From the NCBI GenBank assembly GCA_943788365.1, contig CALSPZ010000001.1, forward strand, positions 248,001 through 312,000: a DNA stretch of 64,000 nucleotides, given 5' to 3'. This document shows positions 37,093 to 46,295 of the stretch, one piece after another. Position 1 is the stretch's first letter, and the number at the start of each line of letters is the position of its first letter. The position numbers were made by a program, and so were the translations under genes. This DNA is from CAJQGY01 sp905478015 (lineage in GTDB: Bacteria; Pseudomonadota; Gammaproteobacteria; Magnimaribacterales; D2472). The notes under the pieces were generated by a model. That model was not told the DNA's origin, searched no databases, and saw only the letters and a list, made by a program, of their open reading frames with translations.

Positions 37093-37908
37093 TTGAAAAT
37101 AATTAAAACACTCGAAGACTTCCATAAAACCAGATCAGCTTATGGTCAAATAAGCTTTATTCCTACAATGGGAAACCTTCATAATGGGCATTTATCCCTT
37201 TTTAATACCGCTAAAAAGCTAAATAAACCTATCTTTTCATCTATTTATATAAACCCTTTACAATTTAATAATAAAAATGATTTTACTAAATATCCAAAAT
37301 CACTTGATGAGGATATTGAATTACTTGAATCTCAAGATTGTGAATGTCTATTTTTGCCCGATGAATCAATACTAGAGAATTTGGAGATAATTAAAGCCCC
37401 TAGCAAAGCAGATCTTCTTTGTGGTTCTCATAGGCCCGGCCATTTTGATGGCGTTTTAACTATTGTTAATAAGCTTTTTTCTATAATGAAGCCATCAGAT
37501 GCTGTGTTTGGACTTAAGGATTATCAACAATATTTATTAATAAAAGAATTTTCACAATCTCGTAAACTACCAATAAACATAATTGGTTCAAAAACTATTA
37601 GAGAAAATAATGGTTTAGCAATGTCCTCAAGAAATACATTACTTTCAAGTGATGAGCTTCAAAATGCTTCTGAAATATATAAATCACTCTTATTTATAAA
37701 AAATAACGCTAACAATCTTTCTAAGGATATTATTGATGAGGTTCGTAAAAGCTTGTATAAAAAAGGTTTTGAAGTTGATTATGTATCAGTAATTAATTCA
37801 ATTACATTGCAAGAATCTTTAAATCATAATAATGAAGAAGGGTATTTAGTGGCTGCTATTGCGGCTAATATAGGCACAGTAAGATTGATAGACAACTTAT
37901 TTATTTAA
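37093..37908 (+). CDS. panC: Pantothenate synthetase
   Basis: A 271-residue enzyme that joins pantoate and beta-alanine. Start at TTG 37093 gives the family N-terminus MKIIKTLEDFHKTRS; the in-frame ATG at 37036 lies inside panB and adds an unrelated stretch. Motifs: IPTMGNLHNGHLSLF (HIGH-like), FGLKDYQQYLLIKEF and GLAMSSRNTLL. The usual GEKDYQ has Leu for Glu, a mild deviation. Confidence 0.94.
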   Translation: MKIIKTLEDFHKTRSAYGQISFIPTMGNLHNGHLSLFNTAKKLNKPIFSSIYINPLQFNNKNDFTKYPKSLDEDIELLESQDCECLFLPDESILENLEIIKAPSKADLLCGSHRPGHFDGVLTIVNKLFSIMKPSDAVFGLKDYQQYLLIKEFSQSRKLPINIIGSKTIRENNGLAMSSRNTLLSSDELQNASEIYKSLLFIKNNANNLSKDIIDEVRKSLYKKGFEVDYVSVINSITLQESLNHNNEEGYLVAAIAANIGTVRLIDNLFI

Positions 37909-37956
37909 TACTCAAACCTTTAATAATTATTCTCAATTATTTATACTTCGACAGTT

Positions 37957-38346
37957 ATGAATAGAACATTACTTAAATCTAAATTACATCGCATCAATGT
38001 TACTCAAGTTGAGCTTGATTATGAGGGCTCATGCGCTGTAGATAAAGACTTTTTAGACGCAGCTGGAATGCAAGAGTATGAAAAAGTTGATGTCTATAAT
38101 GTAACTAATGGTGAAAGATTTTCAACATATCTAATTTTAGCCGAATCAGGCTCAAAAACTCTTTCAGTAAATGGTGCTGCAGCTCACAAGGCATCAGTTG
38201 GTGATGTTGTTATAATATGCACATACGGAAGCTTTGATGAGGCTGAAGCGGTATCTCACAAGCCAACGTTAGTCTATTTTGATAAAACTAACTCTGTTAC
38301 AAATATTAAAAACTCTATTCCTGAACAAAAGCTTCATTCTGTGTAG
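37957..38346 (+). CDS. panD: Aspartate 1-decarboxylase
   Basis: A 129-residue pyruvoyl enzyme that makes beta-alanine for panC. The self-processing site is Gly24-Ser25 in DYEGSCAVD, with Lys9 and His11 also present and the later SVNGAAAHKASVGDVVII segment. A TATACT box lies 9 bases before the ATG, so it may have its own promoter with a very short leader. Confidence 0.97.
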   Translation: MNRTLLKSKLHRINVTQVELDYEGSCAVDKDFLDAAGMQEYEKVDVYNVTNGERFSTYLILAESGSKTLSVNGAAAHKASVGDVVIICTYGSFDEAEAVSHKPTLVYFDKTNSVTNIKNSIPEQKLHSV

Positions 38347-38421
38347 GTATTTATAAACTTTTAAGATTGACCTACAAGCCTCTCTTCTATACCCTTCAGT
38401 CATAATTTAACAAAGGATTTA

Positions 38422-39651
38422 ATGAAATTTAATGATCTGAATTTATCAGACCCCATTACAAGATCTTTAAAAGATCAGGGGTATGAAAAACCAACACCAA
38501 TTCAAACAGAAGTAATTCCTGCAATATTGAATAAGAGTGATGTCATGGCAGCTGCACAGACTGGTACTGGTAAGACCGCAGCTTTTGTTTTGCCAATATT
38601 AAGCATGCTTTCTAATCCAAAAAATAATTATAAAGGCCATCAATTAAGAGCATTAATTCTTACACCTACAAGAGAGTTAGCAGCACAAGTTAGAGAAAGT
38701 GTTAATACTTATAGTAAATATCTAAGCATTCGCTCTACAGCAGTATATGGAGGAGCTAGGATACATAATCAACGACTTAAATTAAGAAAAGGTGTTGATG
38801 TACTTGTTGCAACCCCAGGAAGATTATTGGATCTATACAATCAAAAGGCTGTAAATTTTAAAAACATAGAGTTATTTGTACTAGATGAGGCTGATCAGAT
38901 GCTAGATATGGGTTTCATACATGATATAAAAAAGATTGCCAACTTGCTTCCAGATCGTCGTCAAAATTTAATGTTTACTGCCACTTTCTCAAATCCTTTT
39001 AGAAAACTTGCAAAGGAAATGGCGGATAAAGCTATAGAAATTTCTGTTACAACTGATGGAGAGGCAGGTGAGAACATAGAGCATTATTGCCATCCAGTTG
39101 ATAAGTCTAGAAAAGCTGAGCTTTTAATAGAACTTATTGAAACGCAAAATTGGGATCAGGCTCTTGTTTTTACAAGAACTAAACATGGTGCTGATAGGCT
39201 GCAAAAACAACTTGAAAAAGTTGAAATTTCTGCAAAAGCAATTCATGGAAATAAAACGCAAAATAATAGAATGAAGGCTCTTGACGCTTTTAAAAATAAT
39301 AGAGTGAAAATTTTAGTAGCAACAGATGTTGCTGCTAGAGGAATTGATATAAAAAAGATGTCTCAAGTAATTAATTTTGATGTTCCTACAGTCGCCAAAG
39401 ACTATATACATAGAATTGGTCGAACTGGAAGAGGAGGAGATAAGGGTAAAGCAATAACGCTTGTTAGCGCTGATGAATTTAGGCTATTAAGTGATATCGA
39501 GAAACTTCTTGGTCAAAAGCTTGAACGCGTTGAAATAGAGGGTTTTGAGCCTGAGCATGTTGTACCTGCTAAAGAAAAACAAAAACCCAAGAATAAAAAA
39601 TTTCATAATCGTGGTGGCTTCAAAAATCGTAGAAGGTCTCGCAAGGGTTAG
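38422..39651 (+). CDS. rhlE: DEAD-box RNA helicase, RhlE-like
   Basis: A 409-residue helicase with a full motif set: Q motif in KPTPIQTEV, AAQTGTGKTAAF, TPTRELAAQV, ATPGRLLDL, DEADQMLDMGF, MFTATFS, FTRTKHGADRL, ATDVAARGIDI and HRIGRTGRGG, then a basic tail (KNKKFHNRGGFKNRRRSRKG). RhlE proteins assist ribosome assembly and mRNA decay; RNase E is present elsewhere in the window. An AAAGGA ribosome site precedes ATG 38422. Confidence 0.93.
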   Translation: MKFNDLNLSDPITRSLKDQGYEKPTPIQTEVIPAILNKSDVMAAAQTGTGKTAAFVLPILSMLSNPKNNYKGHQLRALILTPTRELAAQVRESVNTYSKYLSIRSTAVYGGARIHNQRLKLRKGVDVLVATPGRLLDLYNQKAVNFKNIELFVLDEADQMLDMGFIHDIKKIANLLPDRRQNLMFTATFSNPFRKLAKEMADKAIEISVTTDGEAGENIEHYCHPVDKSRKAELLIELIETQNWDQALVFTRTKHGADRLQKQLEKVEISAKAIHGNKTQNNRMKALDAFKNNRVKILVATDVAARGIDIKKMSQVINFDVPTVAKDYIHRIGRTGRGGDKGKAITLVSADEFRLLSDIEKLLGQKLERVEIEGFEPEHVVPAKEKQKPKNKKFHNRGGFKNRRRSRKG

Positions 39652-39657
39652 TCTTTA

Positions 39658-39663
39658 TAGTAT
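39658..39663 (+). promoter_or_regulatory. Possible -10 box (TAGTAT) before the flavoprotein gene, leaderless geometry
   Basis: TAGTAT (within TATAGTAT) ends six bases before ATG 39670. No Shine-Dalgarno sequence is visible. Confidence 0.3.
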
Positions 39664-39669
39664 TTAATA

Positions 39670-40896
39670 ATGACCAAGGAAAATAAATATGATGTTGTTA
39701 TCCTCGGTGGCGGTGCTGCAGGTTTATTCTGTGCTTTTGAGACAGCAAAAAAAGGATATAAAGTAGTTGTTTTAGAGAAGTCCAATAAAGTTGGCAAAAA
39801 GATTCTCATGTCTGGTGGTGGCCGTTGTAATTTTACAAATCGTAATGTATATCCTCACAACTTTTTATCAAAGAACAAACACTTTTCTAAATCAGCTCTT
39901 TCAAGATATACATCCCAAGACTTTATTGCTCTTGTTGAGAGTCATGACATTGAATATGAAGAAAGGAAACATGGACAACTTTTTTGTATTAATTCAGCTA
40001 AAGATATAGTAAATATGTTACTTGATGAATGTAATTCTGCAAATGTAGAGATTATTACTAACGCAACACCTTCGAATGTTAAATTTAATAGAATTGACGG
40101 CCAATATTCATTAAATACAGACATAAAAGAAAAAAATAATAATTCTACTCTCAAGATTACTTCAAGTGCATTGGTTATAGCTACGGGAGCATTATCAGTG
40201 CCTACATTGGGCGGAAGTGGATATGGTTATGATTTGGCAAAGCAATTCAATTTAGATGTTATAGATCTTCATGCAGGACTTGTTCCTTTTATGTTTAGCG
40301 ATCATCTAAAAAGTCTTTGTGAAAATCTTTCTGGAGTCTCACATGCTGTTTCTGTTACTTGTAATAACATTACATTTACTGAGGATATGCTTTTTACTCA
40401 TAGAGGACTTAGTGGGCCTGCAATCTTACAAATTTCTAATTATTGGTCCCTTGGTGACGAGATATCAATCAATCTTTTTCCTGATTTTGATATTCATCAA
40501 CATATATTAAACTGTAAAAAAGATACCCCAAAACAGAAACTTAAATCAACTATCTCATCTTTATTGCCAAGAGCTTTTGGGGAACAGCTTGAATTATTGT
40601 TATGGTTTGAGTTAGCAGATCTACCGCTAGGCGAATGGTCAAATAACCAAATTGAATCAGTATGTAAAAAATTACATGCATGGAATGTTAAGCCTTCTTC
40701 TACAGAGGGTTATAGAACGGCTGAGGTAACATTATTCGGAATAGATACAAAACATATTAGCTCAAAAACAATGGAGGTTATTGGTCAAAAAGGCTTATAT
40801 TTTGTTGGTGAGGTTCTTGATGTAACAGGGCATCTTGGTGGATACAATTTTCAATGGGCATGGTCATCAGCTTATGCTGCAGCATCAGATTTGTAG
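39670..40896 (+). CDS. HI0933/YhiN-like FAD-dependent oxidoreductase
   Basis: A 408-residue flavoprotein: N-terminal Rossmann motif VVILGGGAAGLFCAFETAKK, GKKILMSGGGRCNFTNRN typical of the HI0933 family, and the C-terminal FAD contact VGEVLDVTGHLGGYNFQWAWSS. The physiological substrate of this family is unsettled. It stands between the helicase and YheS genes. Confidence 0.92.
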   Translation: MTKENKYDVVILGGGAAGLFCAFETAKKGYKVVVLEKSNKVGKKILMSGGGRCNFTNRNVYPHNFLSKNKHFSKSALSRYTSQDFIALVESHDIEYEERKHGQLFCINSAKDIVNMLLDECNSANVEIITNATPSNVKFNRIDGQYSLNTDIKEKNNNSTLKITSSALVIATGALSVPTLGGSGYGYDLAKQFNLDVIDLHAGLVPFMFSDHLKSLCENLSGVSHAVSVTCNNITFTEDMLFTHRGLSGPAILQISNYWSLGDEISINLFPDFDIHQHILNCKKDTPKQKLKSTISSLLPRAFGEQLELLLWFELADLPLGEWSNNQIESVCKKLHAWNVKPSSTEGYRTAEVTLFGIDTKHISSKTMEVIGQKGLYFVGEVLDVTGHLGGYNFQWAWSSAYAAASDL

Positions 40897-40950
40897 AAGA
40901 GCATAATATGATACTCATACTTACTATATTTAATTTTTTCAATAATAATA

Positions 40951-42816
40951 ATGCTTTCATTTAATAATCTTGAATTAGTTCTTGGAGGAAATACGCTTTT
41001 TAATGATGTTTCTTTAACCATTCATCACCATCAAAAAGTAGGTTTAGTTGGAGCAAATGGTACTGGTAAAACAAGTTTATTTAAGGTTATTAAAAATGAA
41101 ATCGAAGTTGATCAATCATCAGTAAGTTATCCTTCAGATCTTCGCATCTCATATCTTGCCCAAGAAATTGAGGGTACAAATGAGTTAGCAATAGATTATG
41201 TTTTATCAGGAGATTCTCATTTAGTTAATATTCAAAATCAAATTACCGAGGCCGAAAAAAATGGTAATTATGACAAACTTGGTGAGTTATATGATATTTT
41301 TACCTCTCTTGATGGCTATTCTGCTAAATCTAAAGCGGAACAATTATTGGTTGGCCTTGGCTTTAAATCAAATGAATTTAAAAAACCATTAAAAGATTTT
41401 TCTGGTGGATGGAGAGTTCGCCTAAATTTAGCTAAAACTTTAATGCAACCATCTGATCTAATGTTATTAGATGAACCAACTAATCACTTGGATTTAGACG
41501 CTATTTTATGGTTATCTAACTGGATTAAGCATTTTCAAGGTGCTCTAATTCTAATATCACATGATAGAGATTTTTTAGATGATTGCGTTACTTTTGTAGC
41601 CCATTTACATAGGCAATCAATAGAAATGTATAAAGGTAATTACTCTCAATTTGAAACACTAAGAGCTTTAAAAATGGCTGAAATTCAAAGCAACTATATA
41701 AAGCAACAAAAAGAAGTAGCTCATATGCAAAGTTTTATTAATAGATTTAAAGCCAAAGCAACAAAAGCAAGGCAAGCACAAAGTAGAATAAAATCCCTTG
41801 AAAAAATGGAACTAATTGCTCCTGCTCATATAGATTCCCCTTTTAATTTTAAGATATCTGAAACAGATAAAATTTCAAATCCTTTAGTCGCTCTAAGAAA
41901 AGCTGAGATGGGCTATACAGATACTATTTTATCCAATGTTGATTTTACAATCTGCCCTGGTGATAGAGTTGGCTTACTTGGTCCTAATGGAGCAGGAAAG
42001 TCTACATTGATTAAAACTATTGTAGGTGACCTAAAACTTCTCGATGGTGATAGGGAAACTGGAGCTAATTTTAAGATTGGGTATTTTTCACAACATCAGG
42101 TTGATGATCTTGATTTATCTATATCTGCTTTTACACATATACAGAGACTTGATGAAACTAAGACAGAAAAACAAATTAGAACATATTTAGGTGGCTTTAA
42201 TTTTAAAGGTGACAAGGTGAAAGACACTATCAAGCTTTTCTCAGGAGGTGAGAAGGCGAGACTGGCATTTGCAATAATTTCTTATCAAAAACCTAATATA
42301 TTGCTCATGGATGAACCAACTAATCATCTTGACATGGAAATGAGACATGCCTTAACAGTAGCAATTCAAAGCTTTAGAGGTGCGATTGTTCTTATTTCGC
42401 ATGATAGACATTTATTAAATAGCTCTGTTGATAGTTTTTATCTTGTTGACAAGGGAAAGTTAGATATCTTTGATGGCGACCTAGAGGACTATAAAAACCT
42501 TATTCTTAATATTAAAAATACTGATGCAAAGGTTGTAAATAAAAAGAAGACGAATAAATCTACAAATAACGACAAAACCAAAAAAAGTAAAAATCTAAAA
42601 CTAGAAATAGCTAAATTAGAAAAAAGACTACAAAGGTTGAATAGAAAACTTTCTGAGGCTAATGAAGAACTAGCAAACCCAGATCTTTACTTAGATAATC
42701 CAAGCGAGAACCTTCAAGATTTAATTAGAAATCAATTAGAACTATCAAATGAGGTTGAGGTAGTCGAGAAAGAATGGATCGAAAATGTGACAAGACTTGA
42801 AAAACTAAGTGATTAA
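40951..42816 (+). CDS. yheS: ABC-F family ATPase YheS
   Basis: A 621-residue protein with two ABC cassettes and no membrane segment. Walker A motifs GANGTGKTS and GPNGAGKST; signatures FSGGWRVRLNLAKTL and FSGGEKARLAFAIIS; Walker B LMLLDEPTNHLDLDA and ILLMDEPTNHLDMEM. The linker RFKAKATKARQAQSRIKSLE is the ABC-F P-site interaction motif region. The C-terminal Lys-rich coiled coil matches YheS rather than Uup or EttA. It likely binds ribosomes to relieve stalling. Confidence 0.93.
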   Translation: MLSFNNLELVLGGNTLFNDVSLTIHHHQKVGLVGANGTGKTSLFKVIKNEIEVDQSSVSYPSDLRISYLAQEIEGTNELAIDYVLSGDSHLVNIQNQITEAEKNGNYDKLGELYDIFTSLDGYSAKSKAEQLLVGLGFKSNEFKKPLKDFSGGWRVRLNLAKTLMQPSDLMLLDEPTNHLDLDAILWLSNWIKHFQGALILISHDRDFLDDCVTFVAHLHRQSIEMYKGNYSQFETLRALKMAEIQSNYIKQQKEVAHMQSFINRFKAKATKARQAQSRIKSLEKMELIAPAHIDSPFNFKISETDKISNPLVALRKAEMGYTDTILSNVDFTICPGDRVGLLGPNGAGKSTLIKTIVGDLKLLDGDRETGANFKIGYFSQHQVDDLDLSISAFTHIQRLDETKTEKQIRTYLGGFNFKGDKVKDTIKLFSGGEKARLAFAIISYQKPNILLMDEPTNHLDMEMRHALTVAIQSFRGAIVLISHDRHLLNSSVDSFYLVDKGKLDIFDGDLEDYKNLILNIKNTDAKVVNKKKTNKSTNNDKTKKSKNLKLEIAKLEKRLQRLNRKLSEANEELANPDLYLDNPSENLQDLIRNQLELSNEVEVVEKEWIENVTRLEKLSD

Positions 42817-42844
42817 TTCAATCTAATTTAGATAGGCCTATAAG

Positions 42845-42921
42845 TGGCGCGCCCGGAGAGATTCGAACTCCCGACCCCTTGGTTCGTAGCCAAGTACTCT
42901 ATCCAGCTGAGCTACGGGCGC
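42845..42921 (-). tRNA. tRNA-Arg (anticodon ACG)
   Basis: A 77-nt tRNA with encoded CCA. Acceptor GCGCCCG/CGGGCGC, anticodon arm CTTGG-CTACGAA-CCAAG giving ACG (A34 is normally edited to inosine by TadA to read CGU, CGC and CGA). Near copy of tRNA-Arg(TCG) at 30958. Confidence 0.96.
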
Positions 42922-42925
42922 TTTT

Positions 42926-43096
42926 CTATAACTCTCTAGCTTCTTCAGGTAGCATTACGGGAATACCGTCTTTAATAGGGTAGGCTAAGCCAGCGCTGAT
43001 TGATATTAGTTCATTTGTCTCTTCGTTATAATCTAGAGAATCTTTTGTGATTGGACAGACCAAAATATCAAGTAATTTTTTATCTAAAATAGTCAT
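42926..43096 (-). CDS. Trm112/YcaR-like (UPF0434) zinc-ribbon-type small protein
   Basis: A 56-residue protein. It begins MTILDKKLLDILVCPITKDS and ends LAYPIKDGIPVMLPEEAREL, the pattern of the Trm112/YcaR family (CP-x-x-K, then the YPI-x-DGIP-x-ML motif). Only one Cys is present where the family often has CP-x-C, so zinc binding is doubtful. It lies five bases before tRNA-Arg(ACG) on the same strand and may be co-transcribed with it. Confidence 0.88.
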   Translation of the reverse strand: MTILDKKLLDILVCPITKDSLDYNEETNELISISAGLAYPIKDGIPVMLPEEAREL

Positions 43097-43171
43097 ATTT
43101 TTGAAGTATACATCAGGATTAATCTACAATATATATGCTATTGTAATATCCATTTAGCTATAGATTTTGAT

Positions 43172-43933
43172 ATGGAACAGATACAACTTTTAGCCCTACA
43201 AAAATTTCCATATATTGAACCTGGTGATGATATTAGTTCAATCATTATTGAGTTAATTGATTCCAATAAAATAGATATTTCTGATGGTGATGTATTTATA
43301 ATTGCTCAAAAAATAGTTTCCAAATCTGAAAACAGATATGTCAATCTTAATGATCTTTTAATCTCAAATGAAGCTAACAAATTGGCAGAGACTTTGAATA
43401 GAGACCCATCATTTATTCAAGCAATACTTAATGAATCAAATGAAATAATAAGTATTGATAAGAATGTAATAATAGTTGAACACAAATTAGGATTTATAAA
43501 TATTAATGCAGGTATAGATAGATCTAATATTTCACAAGAAATTAACCAAGTCTTACTATTACCTGAAAATCCATCAAAAAGCGCGCGTTTAATTCAAAAT
43601 ACATTATCAGAATCACTCAAAAAAAATATCTCTATCGTAATAACTGATTCCATGACTAGGCCATATAGGTCTGGAATTACAAATTTTGCATTAGCAAGCT
43701 CCAATCTTCAAAGCCTGATAAACTTAACTGGCGAAGAAGATATCTATGGAAATCTCTTAAAAACAACTGAAATAGCTATTGCAGATGAGATTGCAGCTGC
43801 CTCAGGGTTATTAATGGGGCAGGGCTCAGATATGCAGCCTGTTATTTTACTTAAAGGATTTAATAAAGATAATTATGATATTAATAATGCAATAGACTTA
43901 ATTGTTGAAAAGAAAGATGATCTGTACAGATAA
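43172..43933 (+). CDS. cofE: Coenzyme F420-0:L-glutamate ligase (CofE) homologue
   Basis: A 253-residue protein with strong CofE patterns: EPGDDISSIIIELI, GDVFIIAQKIVSKSENRYV, AILNESNEIISID, HKLGFININAGIDRSNIS, LLLPENPSKSARLIQ, VITDSMTRPYRSG, GEEDIYGNLLKTTE and GLLMGQGSDMQPVILL. CofE adds glutamates to coenzyme F420-0. No other F420 gene is in the window. A TATAGA box lies seven bases before the ATG. Alternatively it may be a paralogue acting on another substrate. Confidence 0.85.
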   Translation: MEQIQLLALQKFPYIEPGDDISSIIIELIDSNKIDISDGDVFIIAQKIVSKSENRYVNLNDLLISNEANKLAETLNRDPSFIQAILNESNEIISIDKNVIIVEHKLGFININAGIDRSNISQEINQVLLLPENPSKSARLIQNTLSESLKKNISIVITDSMTRPYRSGITNFALASSNLQSLINLTGEEDIYGNLLKTTEIAIADEIAAASGLLMGQGSDMQPVILLKGFNKDNYDINNAIDLIVEKKDDLYR

Positions 43934-43947
43934 ATACTTTTTAAACA

Positions 43948-43953
43948 TATAAT
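43948..43953 (+). promoter_or_regulatory. -10 box (TATAAT) of pdxJ, leaderless geometry
   Basis: TATAAT ends six bases before ATG 43960, so the expected start site is the A of the start codon. Confidence 0.5.
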
Positions 43954-43959
43954 AGAATC

Positions 43960-44724
43960 ATGAATTTTAGCCTTAACCTTAATAAGATAGCTCTTCTAAG
44001 AAATGCAAGAGGTGAGGATTACCCAAAATTAGAAGATTATGCCTATAGGGCCATTGATTTAGGAATAGATGGCCTTACTCTTCATCCTAGACCAGATCAA
44101 AGGCATGCTACTTGTGATGATGTTCTTTCAATTTCTTCAATATGCAAAGAAACCAATATTGAATTTAATATTGAAGGAAATCCATTTTCAGAACCTACAG
44201 CAACATATAATGGTTTCATAAATCTTGTTAATCAATCAAAACCTGAGCAAGTCACACTGGTACCAGATTCGCTCGATCAAATTACCTCTGACCATGGTTG
44301 GAACCCAAATTTTAAAATTAATAAACTTTCTTCAGCAATAAAAAATATTCATTCTTTTGGGGTTGGCTCAAGAGTAAGTTTGTTTATTGACACTATTTAT
44401 AATAATAATATTAATTATGAAGTTTTAGATTATTGTCTTAAAGTTGGTGCAGATACAATAGAAATACACACAGGACCTTATTCAAAAGCAATTGCATCAA
44501 ATAATTTTACAATTATAGACTCATTAAGACTTTTACTAGAAAAAGCCAAAGATAAAGGGCTGAACATCAACGCTGGACATGACTTAAATCTTTCAAATCT
44601 TTCACATTTAAAAAACTTAAATTTAATAGATGAAGTTTCAATAGGGCATGCAATTATTGTTGATGCCTTGAATTATGGATTTGATGACACTATAAAGAAG
44701 TATATAGATATTATAAAAGGATAA
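43960..44724 (+). CDS. pdxJ: Pyridoxine 5'-phosphate synthase
   Basis: A 254-residue TIM barrel that condenses aminoacetone phosphate with deoxyxylulose phosphate in vitamin B6 synthesis. Motifs: LNLNKIALLRNARGEDYP, LTLHPRPDQRHA, FNIEGNPF, VTLVPDS, INAGHDLNLSNL and EVSIGHAIIVDALNYG. It has the lengths and Glu/His pattern of active PdxJ. grxD follows after four bases. Confidence 0.95.
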   Translation: MNFSLNLNKIALLRNARGEDYPKLEDYAYRAIDLGIDGLTLHPRPDQRHATCDDVLSISSICKETNIEFNIEGNPFSEPTATYNGFINLVNQSKPEQVTLVPDSLDQITSDHGWNPNFKINKLSSAIKNIHSFGVGSRVSLFIDTIYNNNINYEVLDYCLKVGADTIEIHTGPYSKAIASNNFTIIDSLRLLLEKAKDKGLNINAGHDLNLSNLSHLKNLNLIDEVSIGHAIIVDALNYGFDDTIKKYIDIIKG

Positions 44725-44728
44725 TAAA

Positions 44729-45043
44729 ATGGATATTGAACAGAAATTAAAAGACCAAATAGCTGATAACGATATTTTAATTTATATGAAAGGAACACCT
44801 TACGAACCAAAATGCGGTTTTTCTGCCAGAACTGTTCAGGCGCTTGTTGAGTGTGAGGCTAAATTCTCATATGTTGATATTCTTGAAAATAATGAAGTTA
44901 GAGCTACATTACCAACAGTATCTGATTGGCCAACTTTTCCACAGGTGTTCGTTAGTGGTGAACTTATTGGTGGTGCAGACATCGTAACTCAAATGCACGA
45001 AGCTGGTGAACTTAAAAAGGTTCTAGAAGAGGCTTCTAAATAG
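44729..45043 (+). CDS. grxD: Monothiol glutaredoxin (CGFS type)
   Basis: A 104-residue Grx4 protein with the CGFS active site (Cys29 in KGTPYEPKCGFSA), WPTFPQVFV and GGADIVTQM, the glutathione-binding segment. It carries [2Fe-2S] clusters and works with BolA proteins; a bolA gene is at 13.7 kb. It converges with rnt, overlapping by 8 bp. Confidence 0.96.
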   Translation: MDIEQKLKDQIADNDILIYMKGTPYEPKCGFSARTVQALVECEAKFSYVDILENNEVRATLPTVSDWPTFPQVFVSGELIGGADIVTQMHEAGELKKVLEEASK

Positions 45044-45626
45044 GCTTATATTCGTTTACAACTCTACAAAAAACTTTAGCAGTTACATCTGAGTCATAAG
45101 CAGCTGAGTGTGCTTCCTTTGAATCATAGTCAATATTTAATGAATCACATACTCTTGCAAGCACTGTTTGATTTGTAGCGAGAACCCCCAAACTTACTGT
45201 ATCTAAAACAGAAAAAGGATGAAACGGTGATTTTTTAATTTTATTTCTCTTAACAGATTCATTTATAAATGAGCTATCAAAATGAGCATTATGACCAACT
45301 AAAATAGCCCTTGAGCATTGATGTTTATTTCTAGCTTTATTTATTATCTTAAATAAGTCAGTCAATGCATCTTTTTCACTTACAGCCTTTCTTAAGGGAT
45401 GGTTAAGATCAATTTTTGTAAACTCAAGCGATTCTTTTTCAACAATCAAACCTTCAAACGGCTCAATATGATGTCTAAAAGTATCACCAACAATTAATCT
45501 ACCTTCCTCTTCTTCAATCAATGTTATAGCTATTTCTAATATTGCATTTTTTAAAGGATCAAAGCCGCCTGTTTCAATATCAACTACAACAGGTAAATAC
45601 TTTCTAAATCTATCCTTAAGAATCAT
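45036..45626 (-). CDS. rnt: Ribonuclease T (DEDD 3'-5' exonuclease)
   Basis: A 196-residue exonuclease with all DEDD motifs: VVDIETGGFDPLKNAILEIA, LVGHNAHFDSSFI and EAHSAAYDSDVTAKVF. RNase T trims the 3' ends of tRNA and other stable RNAs. Its gene overlaps the rnfB-like gene by 11 bp at the 5' end and grxD at the 3' end. Confidence 0.95.
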   Translation of the reverse strand: MILKDRFRKYLPVVVDIETGGFDPLKNAILEIAITLIEEEEGRLIVGDTFRHHIEPFEGLIVEKESLEFTKIDLNHPLRKAVSEKDALTDLFKIINKARNKHQCSRAILVGHNAHFDSSFINESVKRNKIKKSPFHPFSVLDTVSLGVLATNQTVLARVCDSLNIDYDSKEAHSAAYDSDVTAKVFCRVVNEYKPI

Positions 45627-46293
45627 TTTTGTCCTTTAAGAAAGCAGTTACATCATTTGGATTAAACTCATGCAATTTCACTAAATCATCCTTTATTATT
45701 GTTGATTGCATTTTATTTAACGCAGCTGTTTTATCAATTTTTCTATTTCGTATCCTTAAATTAATCTCATCACTGATGCTTATATTTTCTGGTGAATTAT
45801 TAGCAAGTTTCTTCCTTTTTTCATGTGTTTGTAAAGATTCTTTAAGATCAAAAAAATACTGAGAATTTTCTCGTTGCTCCACTGTTTCTGATGCAGATTT
45901 TTCTATAATTTCAATACAATCTACTGGGCAGGGCTCAATACATAATTCACATCCAGTACAAATATCATCTATAACTGAATGCATTAAGTTCGTTGCTCCT
46001 ACAATCGCATCAACAGGGCAGGCCTCAATACATTTCTTACAACCGATACAATCATCCTCAATTATTTTTACTTTTTGATTTTTAATTGATGGCCCATATG
46101 CAAGGTCTACCTCATTAAGATCTTTATCAAGAATAATATTTAATTTATTGAGAGTTTTCGACCCCCCAGGCACACATCTATCATGAGGCGCACCCTCTGC
46201 TATATCTTTTGCATATTGATAACAACCAGGCGTATCACATCTACCACACTGTATTTGAGGTAATGTTTCATGAATAGCGTCTATCAGTTCCAA
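45616..46293 (-). CDS. RnfB-like iron-sulfur electron transport protein
   Basis: A 225-residue protein: N-terminal 4Fe-4S motif IQCGRCDTPGCYQYAKDI with a later Cys (DRCVPGG), then two ferredoxin clusters CIGCKKCIEACP and CTGCELCIEPCPVDC, and a charged C-terminal tail. It lacks the N-terminal membrane helix of RnfB, and the rest of the Rnf complex is absent. Such lone RnfB-like genes near metG occur in other proteobacteria. With the next gene, a ferredoxin reductase, it may form a soluble electron chain. Confidence 0.88.
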   Translation of the reverse strand: MELIDAIHETLPQIQCGRCDTPGCYQYAKDIAEGAPHDRCVPGGSKTLNKLNIILDKDLNEVDLAYGPSIKNQKVKIIEDDCIGCKKCIEACPVDAIVGATNLMHSVIDDICTGCELCIEPCPVDCIEIIEKSASETVEQRENSQYFFDLKESLQTHEKRKKLANNSPENISISDEINLRIRNRKIDKTAALNKMQSTIIKDDLVKLHEFNPNDVTAFLKDKNDS

Positions 46294-46295
46294 GG

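Noticed and set aside
38342..38376. TGTAGGT...ACCTACA inverted repeat after panD as a terminator
   Set aside because: The loop is about 21 bases and there is no T run; likely chance pairing.
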